Shown here: piece after piece, positions 51,151-62,340 of the stretch
Numbering within the stretch: the stretch's first letter is position 1
Layout: each line of letters opens with the position of its first letter
Assembly: GCA_016721735.1 (NCBI GenBank)
Contig: JADKHM010000016.1
Location: forward strand, 153,158-217,157
DNA length: 64,000 nt
Source of the DNA: Flavobacterium sp.
Lineage (GTDB): Bacteria > Bacteroidota > Bacteroidia > Flavobacteriales > Flavobacteriaceae
Direction of reading: 5' to 3'
Translations under genes and position numbers: made by a program
The notes under the pieces: model-generated
Told to the model about the DNA's origin: nothing
What the model saw: the letters and a program-made list of their open reading frames with translations, nothing else
Databases searched by the model: none

Positions 51151-54100
51151 TTAGTAAATATATTCTTCTTTATTAGCCATCATTTCGTTGTAATCATCTT
51201 TAGAACCTACAATAGTGTTATCGTAATCTCTCATTCCAGTTCCTGCTGGAATACGGTGTCCTACGATAACATTCTCTTTCAATCCTTCTAAGTAATCAAC
51301 TTTACCAGCAACTGCTGCTTCGTTTAATACTTTAGTAGTTTCCTGGAACGATGCCGCAGAAATGAAAGATTTGGTTTGTAAAGACGCTCTTGTAATACCT
51401 TGTAAAACTGGAGTTGCTGTAGCTGTAATAACATCACGAGCAGTCACTAAGTTTTTATCCGTACGTTTCAACAACGAGTTCTCATCTCTCAACTGACGTG
51501 GAGAAATGATTTGACCTGGTTTGATTGTTTCCGAATCTCCAGCATCTTCTACCACTTTCATACCGTAAAGATTATCGTTTTCAACAATAAAATCTTTGGT
51601 GTGAATGAGCTGCTCTTCTAAGAATAAAGTATCTCCTGGATCTTCTACGCGAACTTTACGCATCATCTGACGGATGACAACTTCGAAGTGTTTATCGTTG
51701 ATTTTAACCCCTTGTAATCGATACACCTCTTGGATTTCATTTACCAAATACTGTTGAACAGCAGCAGGCCCTTGAATTCTCAAGATATCTTCTGGCGTAA
51801 TAGCACCATCAGACAAAGGAACACCGGCTCTAACGAAGTCATTTTCTTGAACTAAGATTTGACTTGATAATTTAACCAAGTATTTCTTCACTTCTCCAAA
51901 TTTAGACTCGATGATAATTTCACGATTTCCACGCTTGATTTTACCAAAAGTAACTACACCATCAATTTCTGAAACCACTGCTGGATTGGATGGATTACGA
52001 GCTTCTAACAACTCGGTAATTCTTGGCAAACCTCCAGTGATATCTCCAGATTTAGAAGAACGACGTGGAATCTTAACCAATACTTTACCGGCTTTAATTT
52101 TCTCGCCATTCTCAACCATTAAGTGAGCTCCAACTGGCAAGTTATACGAACGAATTAATTCGTTGTCTTTACCATAAACCAATAAAGTTGGAATTAATTT
52201 TTTATTTCTAGATTCAGAAATTACTTTTTCTTGGAAACCTGTTTGCTCATCAATTTCAACCATGAATGATTGTCCTTGCTCTAAATCTTCGTAAGCAATT
52301 TTTCCTGTAAATTCAGAAACAATTACTCCATTATATGGATCCCATTTACAAATCACATCTCCTTTAACAATAGACTGACCATCTTTAACGAAGATACTTG
52401 AACCGTAAGGAATGTTATTGGTACTTAATAAGATACCTGTTTTTTCGTCAATTAATTTCAATTCCGTAGAACGAGAAACAACAATATCAACAGCGTTTCC
52501 ATCGGCATCTTCTCCTTTAACAGTTTTAAGATCTTCGATTTCAAGTTTACCATTAAATCTTGTTACAATACTAGATTCTTCTGAAATACCTCCGGCAACT
52601 CCACCAACGTGGAATGTACGTAGCGTTAACTGAGTTCCAGGCTCACCAATAGATTGAGCAGCAATTACGCCAACGGTTTCACCTCTTTGCGTCATTCTTC
52701 CTGTAGCAAGGTTTCTTCCGTAACACTTAGCACAAATTCCTTTAAGCGCTTCGCAAGTCAATGGAGAACGAACTTCCAGTTTTTCAATAGGAGATGCTTC
52801 GATTTCTTTTACAATTGCTTCAGTAATTTGTTGTCCTGAATAAACCATTACTTCAGAAGTCAACGGATTTAAGGTATCATGTAAAGCCACACGTCCTAAA
52901 ATACGCTCTCCGAAAGTTTCTACGATTTCTTCATTTTTCTTCAACGCTGAAACTTCAATACCACGTAAAGTACCACAATCATCAACATTTACGATAACGT
53001 CTTGAGATACATCATGCAATCTTCTGGTCAAGTAACCCGCATCCGCCGTTTTCAATGCGGTATCGGCAAGACCTTTACGAGCACCGTGCGTAGAGATAAA
53101 ATATTCTAAGATCGATAATCCTTCTTTAAAGTTAGAAAGAATCGGGTTTTCGATAATCTCACCACCTCCAGCGGTTGATTTTTTCGGTTTCGCCATCAAT
53201 CCACGCATACCAGTCAACTGACGAATTTGCTCTTTCGATCCACGCGCTCCAGAATCAAGCATCATATATACCGAGTTGAAACCTTGTTGGTCTTCACGGA
53301 TATTTTTCATCGCTAATTCAGTAAGCATGGCGTTGGTTGATGTCCAAACGTCGATTACTTGGTTGTAACGCTCATTGTTGGTGATCAATCCCATGTTATA
53401 GTTCATTGAGATACCTTCTACTTGTTCACGTGCATCTGCGATTAATTCCCCTTTTCTTTCTGGAATAATAATATCACCTAAAGAGAATGACAATCCACCT
53501 TTGAAAGCGAATTTGTAACCCATATCTTTCATGCTATCTAAGAATGCTGCCGTTGTAGGAACATCTGTAACACTTAAGATTCGTCCGATGATATCACGTA
53601 AATTCTTTTTAGTCAAAACGTCATTGATATAACCGGCAGCTTCTGGAACTACTTCGTTAAACAATACACGTCCAGCAGTTGTTTGAAGAATTTTATATAC
53701 TAATTCTCCTTCTTCATTAAAATCTTTCGCTCTAATTTTTACTCGAGCATTCAATTCTAATCTTCCTTCGTTCAAAGCAATATTTACTTCTTCAGCAGAA
53801 TAAAACGTCAAGTCTTGTCCAAGAATCTGTAATTCTGGTGTCGATACTCTTTCTTTGGTCATATAATATAGACCCAAAACCATGTCTTGAGAAGGTACGG
53901 TAATTGGCGCTCCATTGGCTGGATTCAAGATATTGTGTGAAGCCAACATTAATAGTTGTGCCTCAAGAATAGCTTCTGGTCCTAAAGGTAAATGCACCGC
54001 CATTTGATCCCCATCAAAATCCGCGTTGAAAGCGGTACAAACTAATGGGTGCAATTGGATTGCTTTTCCTTCAATCAATTTAGGTTGAAATGCTTGGATA

Positions 54101-55461
54101 CCCAAACGGTGCAATGTAGGAGCACGATTCAGTAATACTGGATGTCCTTTGATTACATTCTCTAAAATATCCCAAACAACTGGTTCTTTTTTATCGATAA
54201 TTTTCTTAGCCGATTTAACCGTTTTTACAATTCCTCTTTCGATTAATTTACGGATTACAAATGGCTTATACAATTCAGCTGCCATATCTTTTGGGATACC
54301 GCATTCGAATAATTTTAGTTCAGGTCCAACGACAATTACCGAACGCGCAGAATAATCGACACGTTTTCCTAGTAAGTTTTGACGGAAACGACCTTGTTTT
54401 CCTTTTAGGGAATCCGAAAGTGATTTCAACGGACGGTTAGATTCTGTTTTAACAGCAGAAGCTTTACGTGTATTGTCAAACAATGAATCTACTGATTCTT
54501 GCAACATACGTTTTTCGTTACGCAAGATTACTTCTGGCGCTTTGATTTCCATCAAACGTTTCAAACGATTGTTACGGATGATTACTCTTCGGTATAAATC
54601 ATTCAAATCTGAAGTGGCAAAACGACCTCCATCAAGCGGCACTAACGGACGCAATTCTGGCGGGATTACTGGAACTACTTTCATGATCATCCATTCTGGA
54701 CGATTTTCGCGGTTCAAGTTTGATTCACGGAAAGATTCAACTACTTGAAGTCTTTTTAATGCTTCTGTTTTACGTTGTTTAGACGTTTCGTTGTTTGCTG
54801 AGTGACGCAATTCATATGACAAAGCATCTAAGTCGATACGCGCTAGCAAATCCATAATACATTCTGCTCCCATTTTGGCAACAAATTTATTAGGATCAAA
54901 ATCATCTAAATATTGGTTTTCTTGTGGAAGAGAATCTAAGATATTCAAGTATTCTTCTTCGGTTAAGAAATCTAATCTTTGAATTGAATCTCCTTCTGCA
55001 TTTTTAGCGATACCTGGCTGAATAACTACATATCTTTCGTAGTAGATAATCATATCTAATTTCTTAGAAGGCAAACCAAGAATATATCCGATTTTGTTTG
55101 GAAGTGAACGGAAATACCAGATATGAGCGATTGGCACCACCAAATTGATGTGTCCTACTCTATCACGACGTACTTTTTTCTCCGTAACTTCAACACCACA
55201 ACGGTCGCAAATGATTCCTTTGTAACGGATTCTTTTGTATTTACCACAAGCACATTCAAAATCTTTTACTGGACCGAAAATACGTTCGCAGAAAAGACCA
55301 TCACGTTCTGGTTTGTGGGTTCTATAATTGATAGTTTCTGGCTTCAAAACTTCTCCTCTTGACTCAGCCAAGATAGATTCTGGTGAAGCCAATCCAATCG
55401 AAATTTTGTCAAATCTTTTGATTGGATTTTTATCTTTATTGTTATTTCTAGTATTCATCAT
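51151..55461 (-). CDS. rpoC: DNA-directed RNA polymerase subunit beta'
   Basis: The product has 1,436 residues with an intact frame and the usual length for Bacteroidota. The N-terminal zinc site has Cys70, Cys72, Cys85 and Cys88. The catalytic Asn-Ala-Asp-Phe-Asp-Gly-Asp-Gln-Met loop, which binds the active-site magnesium, is near residue 480. The second zinc site (Cys-Gly-Thr-Leu-Arg, later Cys-Ala-Lys-Cys) lies around 830-930. Either of the first two Met codons could start the protein. It follows rpoB after 92 bp that contain an inverted repeat. Confidence 0.97.
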   Translation of the reverse strand: MMNTRNNNKDKNPIKRFDKISIGLASPESILAESRGEVLKPETINYRTHKPERDGLFCERIFGPVKDFECACGKYKRIRYKGIICDRCGVEVTEKKVRRDRVGHINLVVPIAHIWYFRSLPNKIGYILGLPSKKLDMIIYYERYVVIQPGIAKNAEGDSIQRLDFLTEEEYLNILDSLPQENQYLDDFDPNKFVAKMGAECIMDLLARIDLDALSYELRHSANNETSKQRKTEALKRLQVVESFRESNLNRENRPEWMIMKVVPVIPPELRPLVPLDGGRFATSDLNDLYRRVIIRNNRLKRLMEIKAPEVILRNEKRMLQESVDSLFDNTRKASAVKTESNRPLKSLSDSLKGKQGRFRQNLLGKRVDYSARSVIVVGPELKLFECGIPKDMAAELYKPFVIRKLIERGIVKTVKSAKKIIDKKEPVVWDILENVIKGHPVLLNRAPTLHRLGIQAFQPKLIEGKAIQLHPLVCTAFNADFDGDQMAVHLPLGPEAILEAQLLMLASHNILNPANGAPITVPSQDMVLGLYYMTKERVSTPELQILGQDLTFYSAEEVNIALNEGRLELNARVKIRAKDFNEEGELVYKILQTTAGRVLFNEVVPEAAGYINDVLTKKNLRDIIGRILSVTDVPTTAAFLDSMKDMGYKFAFKGGLSFSLGDIIIPERKGELIADAREQVEGISMNYNMGLITNNERYNQVIDVWTSTNAMLTELAMKNIREDQQGFNSVYMMLDSGARGSKEQIRQLTGMRGLMAKPKKSTAGGGEIIENPILSNFKEGLSILEYFISTHGARKGLADTALKTADAGYLTRRLHDVSQDVIVNVDDCGTLRGIEVSALKKNEEIVETFGERILGRVALHDTLNPLTSEVMVYSGQQITEAIVKEIEASPIEKLEVRSPLTCEALKGICAKCYGRNLATGRMTQRGETVGVIAAQSIGEPGTQLTLRTFHVGGVAGGISEESSIVTRFNGKLEIEDLKTVKGEDADGNAVDIVVSRSTELKLIDEKTGILLSTNNIPYGSSIFVKDGQSIVKGDVICKWDPYNGVIVSEFTGKIAYEDLEQGQSFMVEIDEQTGFQEKVISESRNKKLIPTLLVYGKDNELIRSYNLPVGAHLMVENGEKIKAGKVLVKIPRRSSKSGDITGGLPRITELLEARNPSNPAVVSEIDGVVTFGKIKRGNREIIIESKFGEVKKYLVKLSSQILVQENDFVRAGVPLSDGAITPEDILRIQGPAAVQQYLVNEIQEVYRLQGVKINDKHFEVVIRQMMRKVRVEDPGDTLFLEEQLIHTKDFIVENDNLYGMKVVEDAGDSETIKPGQIISPRQLRDENSLLKRTDKNLVTARDVITATATPVLQGITRASLQTKSFISAASFQETTKVLNEAAVAGKVDYLEGLKENVIVGHRIPAGTGMRDYDNTIVGSKDDYNEMMANKEEYIY

Positions 55462-55477
55462 AGTCGTAAAATTTTAA

Positions 55478-55550
55478 GTTGTTGGTTGTTAGTTGTTGGT
55501 TGATAGCCTTGGATTTTGTCCCAACAACTATCAACCGCCAACCATCAACT
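55478..55550. repeat. Inverted repeat between rpoB and rpoC
   Basis: Left arm: near-tandem GTTGTTGGTT units (55478-55506). Right arm: CTATCAACCGCCAACCATC (55528 onward). The inner 8 bp pair perfectly and the outer 15 imperfectly, around a loop of about 20 bases. It fills almost the whole gap. The GTTGGTTGTTAG-type palindrome looks like a dispersed intergenic element. Confidence 0.6.
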
Positions 55551-55553
55551 ATT

Positions 55554-58500
55554 TTATTCTTCTAAACGGATATCAAGACCAAGACCTTTCAATTCGTGCA
55601 TCAATACATTGAATGATTCCGGCAATCCTGGTTCTGGCATGGTTTCTCCTTTTACGATAGCTTCGTAAGTTTTGGCTCTACCAATTACGTCATCCGATTT
55701 TACGGTTAAGATTTCTCTTAAGGTACTTGAAGCACCGTAAGCTTCTAATGCCCAAACCTCCATCTCTCCGAAACGTTGACCTCCGAATTGCGCTTTTCCT
55801 CCAAGAGGTTGTTGCGTAATCAAAGAGTATGGTCCGATAGAACGCGCGTGCATCTTATCATCAACCATGTGCCCTAGTTTCAACATATAGATTACACCTA
55901 CTGTTGCAGCCTGATGGAAACGCTCTCCAGTTCCACCATCATAAAGGTAAGTATGTCCGAAACGTGGAATTCCAGCTTCGTCAGTCAATTCGTTGATTTG
56001 ATCTAAAGTAGCACCGTCAAAAATTGGAGTCGCGAATTTGCGTCCTAAATTCATTCCAGCCCAACCTAAAACCGTTTCGTAAATCTGACCGATGTTCATA
56101 CGAGAAGGTACACCAAGTGGATTCAATACGATATCTACTGGAGTTCCATCTTCAAGGAAAGGCATATCTTCATGACGAACGATACGAGCCACAATACCTT
56201 TGTTTCCGTGACGTCCTGCCATTTTATCACCCACTTTCAACTTACGTTTTTTAGCGATGTAAACTTTAGCCAATTTCAAAATTCCTGCTGGTAATTCATC
56301 ACCAACAGTAATTGTAAATTTCTCTCTACGCAATGCTCCTTGAAGGTCATTCAACTTAATTTTATAGTTGTGGATTAAGTCGTTTACCATTTTATTGGTA
56401 GCGTCATCTGCAACCCATTGACCAGTGCTTAAGTGTGCGAAATCTTCAACAGCATACAACATTTTTTGCGTGTATTTCTTACCTTTTGGCAATACTTCTT
56501 CACCCAAATCATTCATAACACCTTGCGATGTTTTACCGTTTACAATCAAGAATAATTTCTCTACTAATTTGTCTTTTAATTCAACAAATTTCGTTTCAAA
56601 TTCCATTTCTAAAGTGCCTAAAGCATCTTTATCTTGGGTACGCTTGCGTTTATCTTTTACCGCTCTCGCGAATAATTTTTTGTCTAAGACTACACCATGT
56701 AATGATGGAGAAGCTTTTAATGAAGCATCTTTTACATCACCAGCTTTGTCTCCAAAGATCGCACGAAGTAATTTCTCTTCTGGCGTTGGATCTGATTCTC
56801 CTTTTGGTGTAATTTTTCCAATTAGAATGTCGCCAGGTTTTACTTCAGCTCCAATTCTAATCATACCGTTTTCATCTAGGTCTTTAGTAGCCTCTTCAGA
56901 AACGTTAGGAATATCATTCGTCAACTCTTCGTTACCCAATTTCGTGTCTCTTACTTCAAGTGAGTAATCATCAACGTGTATTGAGGTAAAGATATCATCG
57001 CGAACTACTTTTTCAGAAATCACAATCGCATCCTCGAAGTTATAACCTTTCCATGGCATGAACGCTACTTTTAGGTTTCTACCCAAAGCTAATTCTCCAT
57101 TTTGTGTGGCATATCCTTCAGACAATACTTGACCTGTAACAACACGATCACCTTTTCTTACGATAGGTTTCAAGTTGATACTTGTACTTTGATTGGTTTT
57201 TCTAAATTTAATTAAATTGTATGTTTTCTCATCAGCTTCAAAACTTACCATACGCTCTTCTTCAGAACGATCGTATTTGATGGTGATGATATTAGCATCT
57301 ACGTATTCAACTACTCCAGGTCCTTCAGCATTAATCAATACTCTAGAATCCGAAGCCACTTGACGCTCTAAACCAGTTCCAACAATTGGCGCTTCAGGAC
57401 GTAATAATGGTACGGCCTGACGCATCATGTTTGATCCCATCAACGCACGGTTCGCATCATCATGTTCCAAGAACGGAATCAACGAAGCTGAAATCGAAGC
57501 AATTTGATTTGGTGCCACGTCAGTATAATGAACTTGTCCTGGATCTACCACTGGGAAATCGCCTTCTTCACGGGCAATAACTTTATCAGCAGTAATTTTT
57601 CCTGAATTGTCCATGGCAATGTTTGCTTGTGCAATCATTTTACCTTCTTCTTCTTCAGCGCTTAAATAGATAGGAGTTGAATCTAAATCGACTTTACCAT
57701 TCGTCACTTTACGATAAGGTGTTTCGATGAATCCCATTCCGTTTACTTTCGCGTAAACTCCAAGAGAAGAAATCAAACCAATGTTTGGACCCTCTGGTGT
57801 TTCAATTGGACATAAACGTCCGTAGTGTGTATAGTGAACGTCACGCACCTCAAATCCGGCTCTTTCACGTGAAAGTCCACCTGGTCCTAGTGCTGATAAT
57901 CTTCTTTTGTGCGTAATCTCTGCTAGTGGATTCGTTTGATCCATAAACTGAGACAACTGATTGGTTCCAAAGAAAGAGTTGATTACCGATGACAATGTTT
58001 TCGCATTAATCAAATCGATTGGTGTAAACACCTCGTTATCTCTAACGTTCATTCTTTCGCGGATGGTTCTAGCCATACGTGCTAAACCAACGCCGAACTG
58101 TTGAGACAATTGCTCGCCTACAGTTCTAACACGACGGTTAGACAAGGATCGATATCATCAATCTCTGCTTTAGAGTTGATCAATTCGATTAAGTATTTCA
58201 CGATGGTGATGATATCTTCTTTGGTCAAGACTTGCTTTTCCATTGGGATATCAAGGTTCAATTTTTTGTTCATTCTATAACGACCTACTTCACCTAAGTT
58301 GTAACGTTGGTCAGAGAAGAATAATTTATCTATAATACCACGAGCAGTTTCTTCATCAGGCGGTTCTGCATTACGCAATTGTCTGTAGATATGCTCAACG
58401 GCTTCTTTTTCTGAGTTGGTTGGATCTTTTTGAAGCGTGTTATGAATAATACTGTAGTCAGCTTGACTAGTACTTTCTTTGTGCAACAAAATAGATTTTA

Positions 58501-59368
58501 CGTTCGAGTCGATGATTTCTTCCACATTATCTTTGTCGATAACGGTATCTCTATCAAGGATAATCTCGTTACGTTCGATAGAAACTACTTCACCAGTATC
58601 TTCATCTACGAAATCCTCATGCCATGTATTTAAAACACGCGCAGCAAGTCTTCTACCGATATATTTTTTAAGTCCTGTTTTAGACACTTTTATTTCCTCT
58701 GCAAGGTCGAAAATTTCAAGGATATCCTTATCTCTTTCGAAACCGATGGCACGGAATAAAGTCGTTACAGGTAATTTTTTCTTTCTATCGATATACGCGT
58801 ACATCACGCTATTGATATCGGTAGCAAATTCTATCCATGATCCTTTGAATGGGATAACACGAGCAGAATATAATTTGGTTCCATTGGCGTGGAAGGATTG
58901 TCCAAAGAAAACACCAGGCGAACGGTGCAATTGCGATACAACTACGCGTTCGGCGCCGTTGATTACAAAAGTACCACTTGGAGTCATGTAAGGAATTGTT
59001 CCAAGATACACATCCTGAACAATAGTTTCAAAATCTTCGTGTTCTGGGTCGGTACAGTACAGTTTCAATCTCGCTTTTAAGGGCACGCTATAAGTAAGAC
59101 CTCTTTCGATACACTCTTGAATCGTGTAACGCGGTGGATCTACAAAATAATCGAGAAACTCCAGTACAAAGTTATTTCTGGTATCTGTGATTGGAAAGTT
59201 TTCCATGAAGGTGTTGTATAAACCTTCGTTGCCTCTTTCGTCAGATTTGGTTTCCAATTGGAAGAAATCTTTAAAAGACTTTACCTGTACGTCCAGAAAA
59301 TCTGGGTAGTCAGGAATATTTTTGGTTGAGGCAAAATTCAATCTTTCAGTCTGATTTGTTATCATCAA
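55554..59368 (-). CDS. rpoB: DNA-directed RNA polymerase subunit beta (one frameshift)
   Basis: About 1,270 residues, in two frames (59368-58118 and 58145-55554). The break is near 58,147: Asp-Ile-Asp should be followed by His (CAC) but one A is missing. An essential gene cannot be broken this way, so it is a sequence error. The rifampicin pocket (Gln-Leu-Ser-Gln-Phe-Met-Asp-Gln, then Thr-His-Lys-Arg-Arg-Leu-Ser-Ala-Leu) is intact and carries the residues usual in sensitive strains at the positions matching E. coli D516, H526 and S531. The start at 59368 or the second Met at 59365 is possible; MITNQTERL is the common form. Confidence 0.95.
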
Positions 59369-59562
59369 TGGACAAAATTTTGATTAAAAAAAAGTAATTT
59401 TTTTGTGTAAAACACTGCTTGATTGATACTTTCTTTTTATAATCAATACCTCTTTAAAAGTAAACCGGAGTATCTTCAGTAAACTTCTGTCTTCGTATTG
59501 ACTAAAAACTTTTTGGGTATTTTATAATAAGATTAAGAATATAATTTTATTATACGAAAAAT

Positions 59563-59601
59563 GGTTTAGGCCATTGGACGTCTCTGTCCAAGGCCTAAAC
59601 C
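59563..59601 (-). promoter_or_regulatory. Long hairpin between rplL and rpoB, candidate attenuator or RNase processing site
   Basis: GGTTTAGGCC then TTGGAC pairs with GTCCAA then GGCCTAAACC: 16 bp with a single bulged base and a 6-base loop, followed on the minus strand by ATTTTTCG. Position and form recall the E. coli rplL-rpoB attenuator and RNase III site, though the sequences need not be related. The rest of the 256-bp gap holds no gene. Confidence 0.65.
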
Positions 59602-59624
59602 TAGTTTTCAAAACCGAGTTTAGC

Positions 59625-60004
59625 TTATTTTAGCTCAACTACAGCTCCAGCTTCTTCTAATGATTTTTAAGACCTTCAGCCTCATCTTTAGTAACACCTT
59701 CTTTGATGTTAGATGGAGCAGCATCTACTAAATCTTTAGCTTCTTTAAGACCTAAACCAGTTAATTCTTTAACTGCTTTTACTACTGCTAATTTAGAAGC
59801 ATTAGCGTCTTTCAATACAATTGTAAATTCAGTTTGCTCTTCAGCAGCAGGAGCATCTCCTGAACCACCAGCTGCAGGACCAGCAACTACAGCAGCAGCT
59901 GCAGGCTCAATACCATACTCATCTTTTAAAATTGTAGCTAATTCATTAACTTCTTTAACTGTTAAGTTAACTAATTGTTCTGCGAATTGTTTCAAATCTG
60001 CCAT
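59625..60004 (-). CDS. rplL: 50S ribosomal protein L7/L12 (one frameshift)
   Basis: Starts MADLKQFAEQ at 60004. N-terminal dimerisation helices, an Ala/Gly-rich hinge (about 36-60) and the C-terminal factor-binding domain (Glu-Phe-Thr-Ile-Val-Leu-Lys) are all present. Near 59,667 one A is missing in an A run, which makes the frame stop at 59657. Restoring it continues through Ser-Leu-Glu-Glu-Ala-Gly-Ala-Val-Val-Glu-Leu-Lys and TAA at 59625-59627, giving about 126 residues. Two L7/L12 dimers or more bind L10 to form the ribosomal stalk. It follows rplJ after 63 bp. Confidence 0.93.
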
Positions 60005-60067
60005 TTTTTCTATCGTTTTTAAATAGTTTGTAAAATATAATTTATTAAGTGCGCGCGTGGGCTAATG

Positions 60068-60581
60068 TTATCTTTCCGATAACGTTTTAACAATTCCAGC
60101 GATTTTTCCACAACCTGATTTAAGGCAGAAACAACATTTTTAGCAGGAGATTGTAACAATCCGATGATTTCTCCAATCACTTCTTCTTTCGATTTCAGTG
60201 CGATTAAAGCATCCAATTGGTTGTCTCCAATAAAACCGCTTGATGAATGAAAGCTCCTTTAAAAGAGGCTTGTCAGATTTTTTACGGAATTCTTTGATGA
60301 TCTTCGCAGGAGCGTTTCCGTTCTCAGCGATTAGGATTGAAGTGTTTCCAGCCAAAACTGTAGCTAAATCGCCATAGTCGTTGTCTGAAGCTTCCATTGC
60401 TTTTTCCAAGCAACGTATTTTTAACTACTGCCAATTCGATACCTGCTTTAAAGCAAGCTCTTCTTAGGTTTGAAGTAGTTTCTGCATTTAAACCAGAAAT
60501 GTCTGCTAAATAAACAACATTCGTTCCCGCTAACTGTGCAGTTAAATCTTCAATAACTCTTGATTTTTCTTCTCTAGTCAT
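60068..60581 (-). CDS. rplJ: 50S ribosomal protein L10 (several frameshifts)
   Basis: Starts MTREEKSRVIED at 60581. Three overlapping frames (60581-60324, 60409-60140, 60216-60019) join into one L10 of about 171 residues with the expected Leu-Asn-Ala-Glu-Thr-Thr-Ser-Asn-Leu-Arg-Arg segment. Near 60,118 another indel must be corrected to reach the natural end, Gly-Ile-Val-Lys-Thr-Leu-Ser-Glu-Arg and TAA at 60068-60070. At least three indels are needed, so these are sequence errors. L10 anchors the L7/L12 stalk and, in many bacteria, represses its own operon. Confidence 0.9.
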
Positions 60582-60591
60582 GATTTTAAAT

Positions 60592-61280
60592 TTATACCGC
60601 TTTAGGATCTAAGGCAATCGCAGGACTCATTGTACTAGACAAGTGAATGCTTTTGATGTAAGTTCCTTTCGCCGCAGTTGGTTTAAGTTTTAATAAGGTT
60701 TGAATGATTTCGTGAGCATTGTCATTAATCTTGTCAGCGTCGAAAGAGATTCTTCCGATACCAGCATGAACAATACCTGTTTTATCTACTTTAAAGTCGA
60801 TTTTACCAGCTTTTACTTCAGCAACAGCTTTCGCACATCCATAGTAACAGTACCAGTCTTAGGGTTTGGCATTAAACCTCTAGGTCCTAAAACACGACCC
60901 TAATGGACCTAATTTACCCATAACCGCAGGCATAGTGATGATTACATCAATATCTGTCCAACCGTCTTTAATTTTTGCAAGTAATCGTCTAAACCTACGT
61001 GGTCTGCACCAGCAGCTTTAGCTTCCGCTTCTTTATCTGGAGTAACCAATGCAAGAACTCTTACATCTTTACCTGTACCGTGTGGCAAGGTTACAACTCC
61101 ACGTACCATTTGATTCGCTTTTCTTGGATCAACTCCAAGTTTCACAGCGATATCTACCGACTCATCAAATTTAGCAGAAGCAACCACTTTGATTAATGCC
61201 GAAGCATCTTTCAAAGAATACAGTTTGTTCTTTTCGATTTTAGAGGCAGCCTCTTTTTGCTTTTTAGTCAATTTTGCCAT
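60592..61280 (-). CDS. rplA: 50S ribosomal protein L1 (frameshifts)
   Basis: Starts MAKLTKKQKEAA at 61280. The first frame runs to 60942. Restoring one A near 60,968 continues Asp-Gly-Trp-Thr-Asp-Ile-Asp-Val-Ile-Ile-Thr, and further indels near 60,900 and 60,838 lead through Gly-Pro-Arg-Gly-Leu-Met-Pro-Asn-Pro-Lys-Thr-Gly to Pro-Lys-Ala-Val and TAA at 60592-60594. About 229 residues. L1 binds 23S rRNA at the E-site stalk and is often a translational repressor of rplK-rplA. It sits between rplK and rplJ, 10 bp before rplJ. Confidence 0.9.
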
Positions 61281-61726
61281 GTCTTCGCTTTTTTTTTAAT
61301 GGAGATTCTCCACTTACAGTTATGCCCATAGATCTAGCTGTTCCAGCGATCATACCCGTAGCAGACTCAATTGTGAATGCATTCAAATCGACCATTTTAT
61401 CTTCAGCGATTGCTTTGATTTGGTCCCAAGTAACAGATGCTACTTTTTTTCTGTTTGGTTCCCTTGAACTGATTTTAGCTTGCGCGTCCAATAATTGAAC
61501 GGCAGCAGGAGGAGTTTTACGACAAAATCAAAATGATTTGTCTTTGTATACCGTGATTTGCACAGGCATACTTTGCCAGCTTTATCTTGGGTTCTAGCAT
61601 TAAATTGCTTACAGAATTCCATGATGTTCACACCAGCAGCTCCAAGAGCAGGTCCAACCGGCGGCGATGGATTCGCTATGCCTCCCTTAACTTTAGTTTA
61701 ACTACTTTACTAATCTCTTTAGCCAT
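61264..61726 (-). CDS. rplK: 50S ribosomal protein L11 (frameshifts, 3' end uncertain)
   Basis: Starts MAKEISKVVKLK at 61726. The frame breaks near 61,690 (after Leu-Lys-Leu), near 61,565 and near 61,510. The pieces show Pro-Ser-Pro-Pro-Val-Gly-Pro-Ala-Leu-Gly, Asn-Ile-Met-Glu-Phe-Cys and Ala-Arg-Ser-Met-Gly-Ile, all diagnostic of L11. The visible stop at 61264 overlaps rplA by 17 bp. The A run at about 61,290 probably hides an indel, and the true stop is likelier near 61,285, which would give the normal 145 or so residues. L11 forms the GTPase-associated centre with L10 and L7/L12. Confidence 0.88.
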
Positions 61727-61789
61727 TGTTTTTAAAAAATTTGCAGCGGTCTGTGGAAGCAGACGTTTGCGGTTTATAATAGTAATGAA

Positions 61790-62330
61790 TTATACTTTTT
61801 CAACTTGCATAGCTCAACTCTAAAGGTGTTTTTCGTCCGAAAATTGTCACCATTACTTCGAGTTTACGCTTTTCTTCATTGATTTTTTCAACAGTTCCAT
61901 TGAACCCGTTGAAAGGCCCATCAACAACCTTAATGGTTTCTCCTATGTTAAAAGGTATTGCATGTGTATCAGTTTGTACAGCTAACTCATCTACTTTACC
62001 TAACATTCTATTGACTTCAGACATTCTTAAAGGTACAGGATCTCCTTTTACTTCACCTAGAAAACCAATTACACTAGTATAGATTAAATGTGTGGAATTT
62101 CACCAGCCAAATTGGCCTCGATCATCACATAACCAGGAAAGTAAACTTTATCTTTGGTGATTTTTTTGCCATCACGAACTTGAACAACTTTTTCAGTTGG
62201 AACAAGAACTTGAGAGATATAATCGCCCATCCCTAATCTGTTGATTTCGGTTTCGATATGTTTTAACTTTATTCTCTTTGTCCGCTTACCGCTCTGACTA
62301 CATACCACTTTTCACATTGCTGTCTGTCAT
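61790..62330 (-). CDS. nusG: Transcription termination/antitermination protein NusG (frameshifts)
   Basis: Starts MTDSNVK at 62330. One A is missing near 62,313, one extra A is present near 62,280, and further breaks lie near 62,090 and 61,810. Joined, it gives about 180 residues: NGN domain with Thr-Glu-Ile-Asn-Arg-Leu-Gly and Phe-Pro-Gly-Tyr-Val-Met-Ile, then a KOW domain with Gly-Pro-Phe-Asn-Gly-Phe-Asn-Gly, ending Gln-Val-Glu-Lys-Val and TAA at 61790-61792. NusG binds RNA polymerase and couples it to Rho or the ribosome. It is 10 bp after secE, the usual secE-nusG pair. Confidence 0.9.
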
Positions 62331-62340
62331 CACAATAAAA

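Noticed and set aside
58118..58145. Programmed frameshift or split rpoB gene
   Set aside because: The break removes one base of a conserved His codon with no slippery site, and similar breaks occur in many neighbouring essential genes. A sequence error is far simpler.
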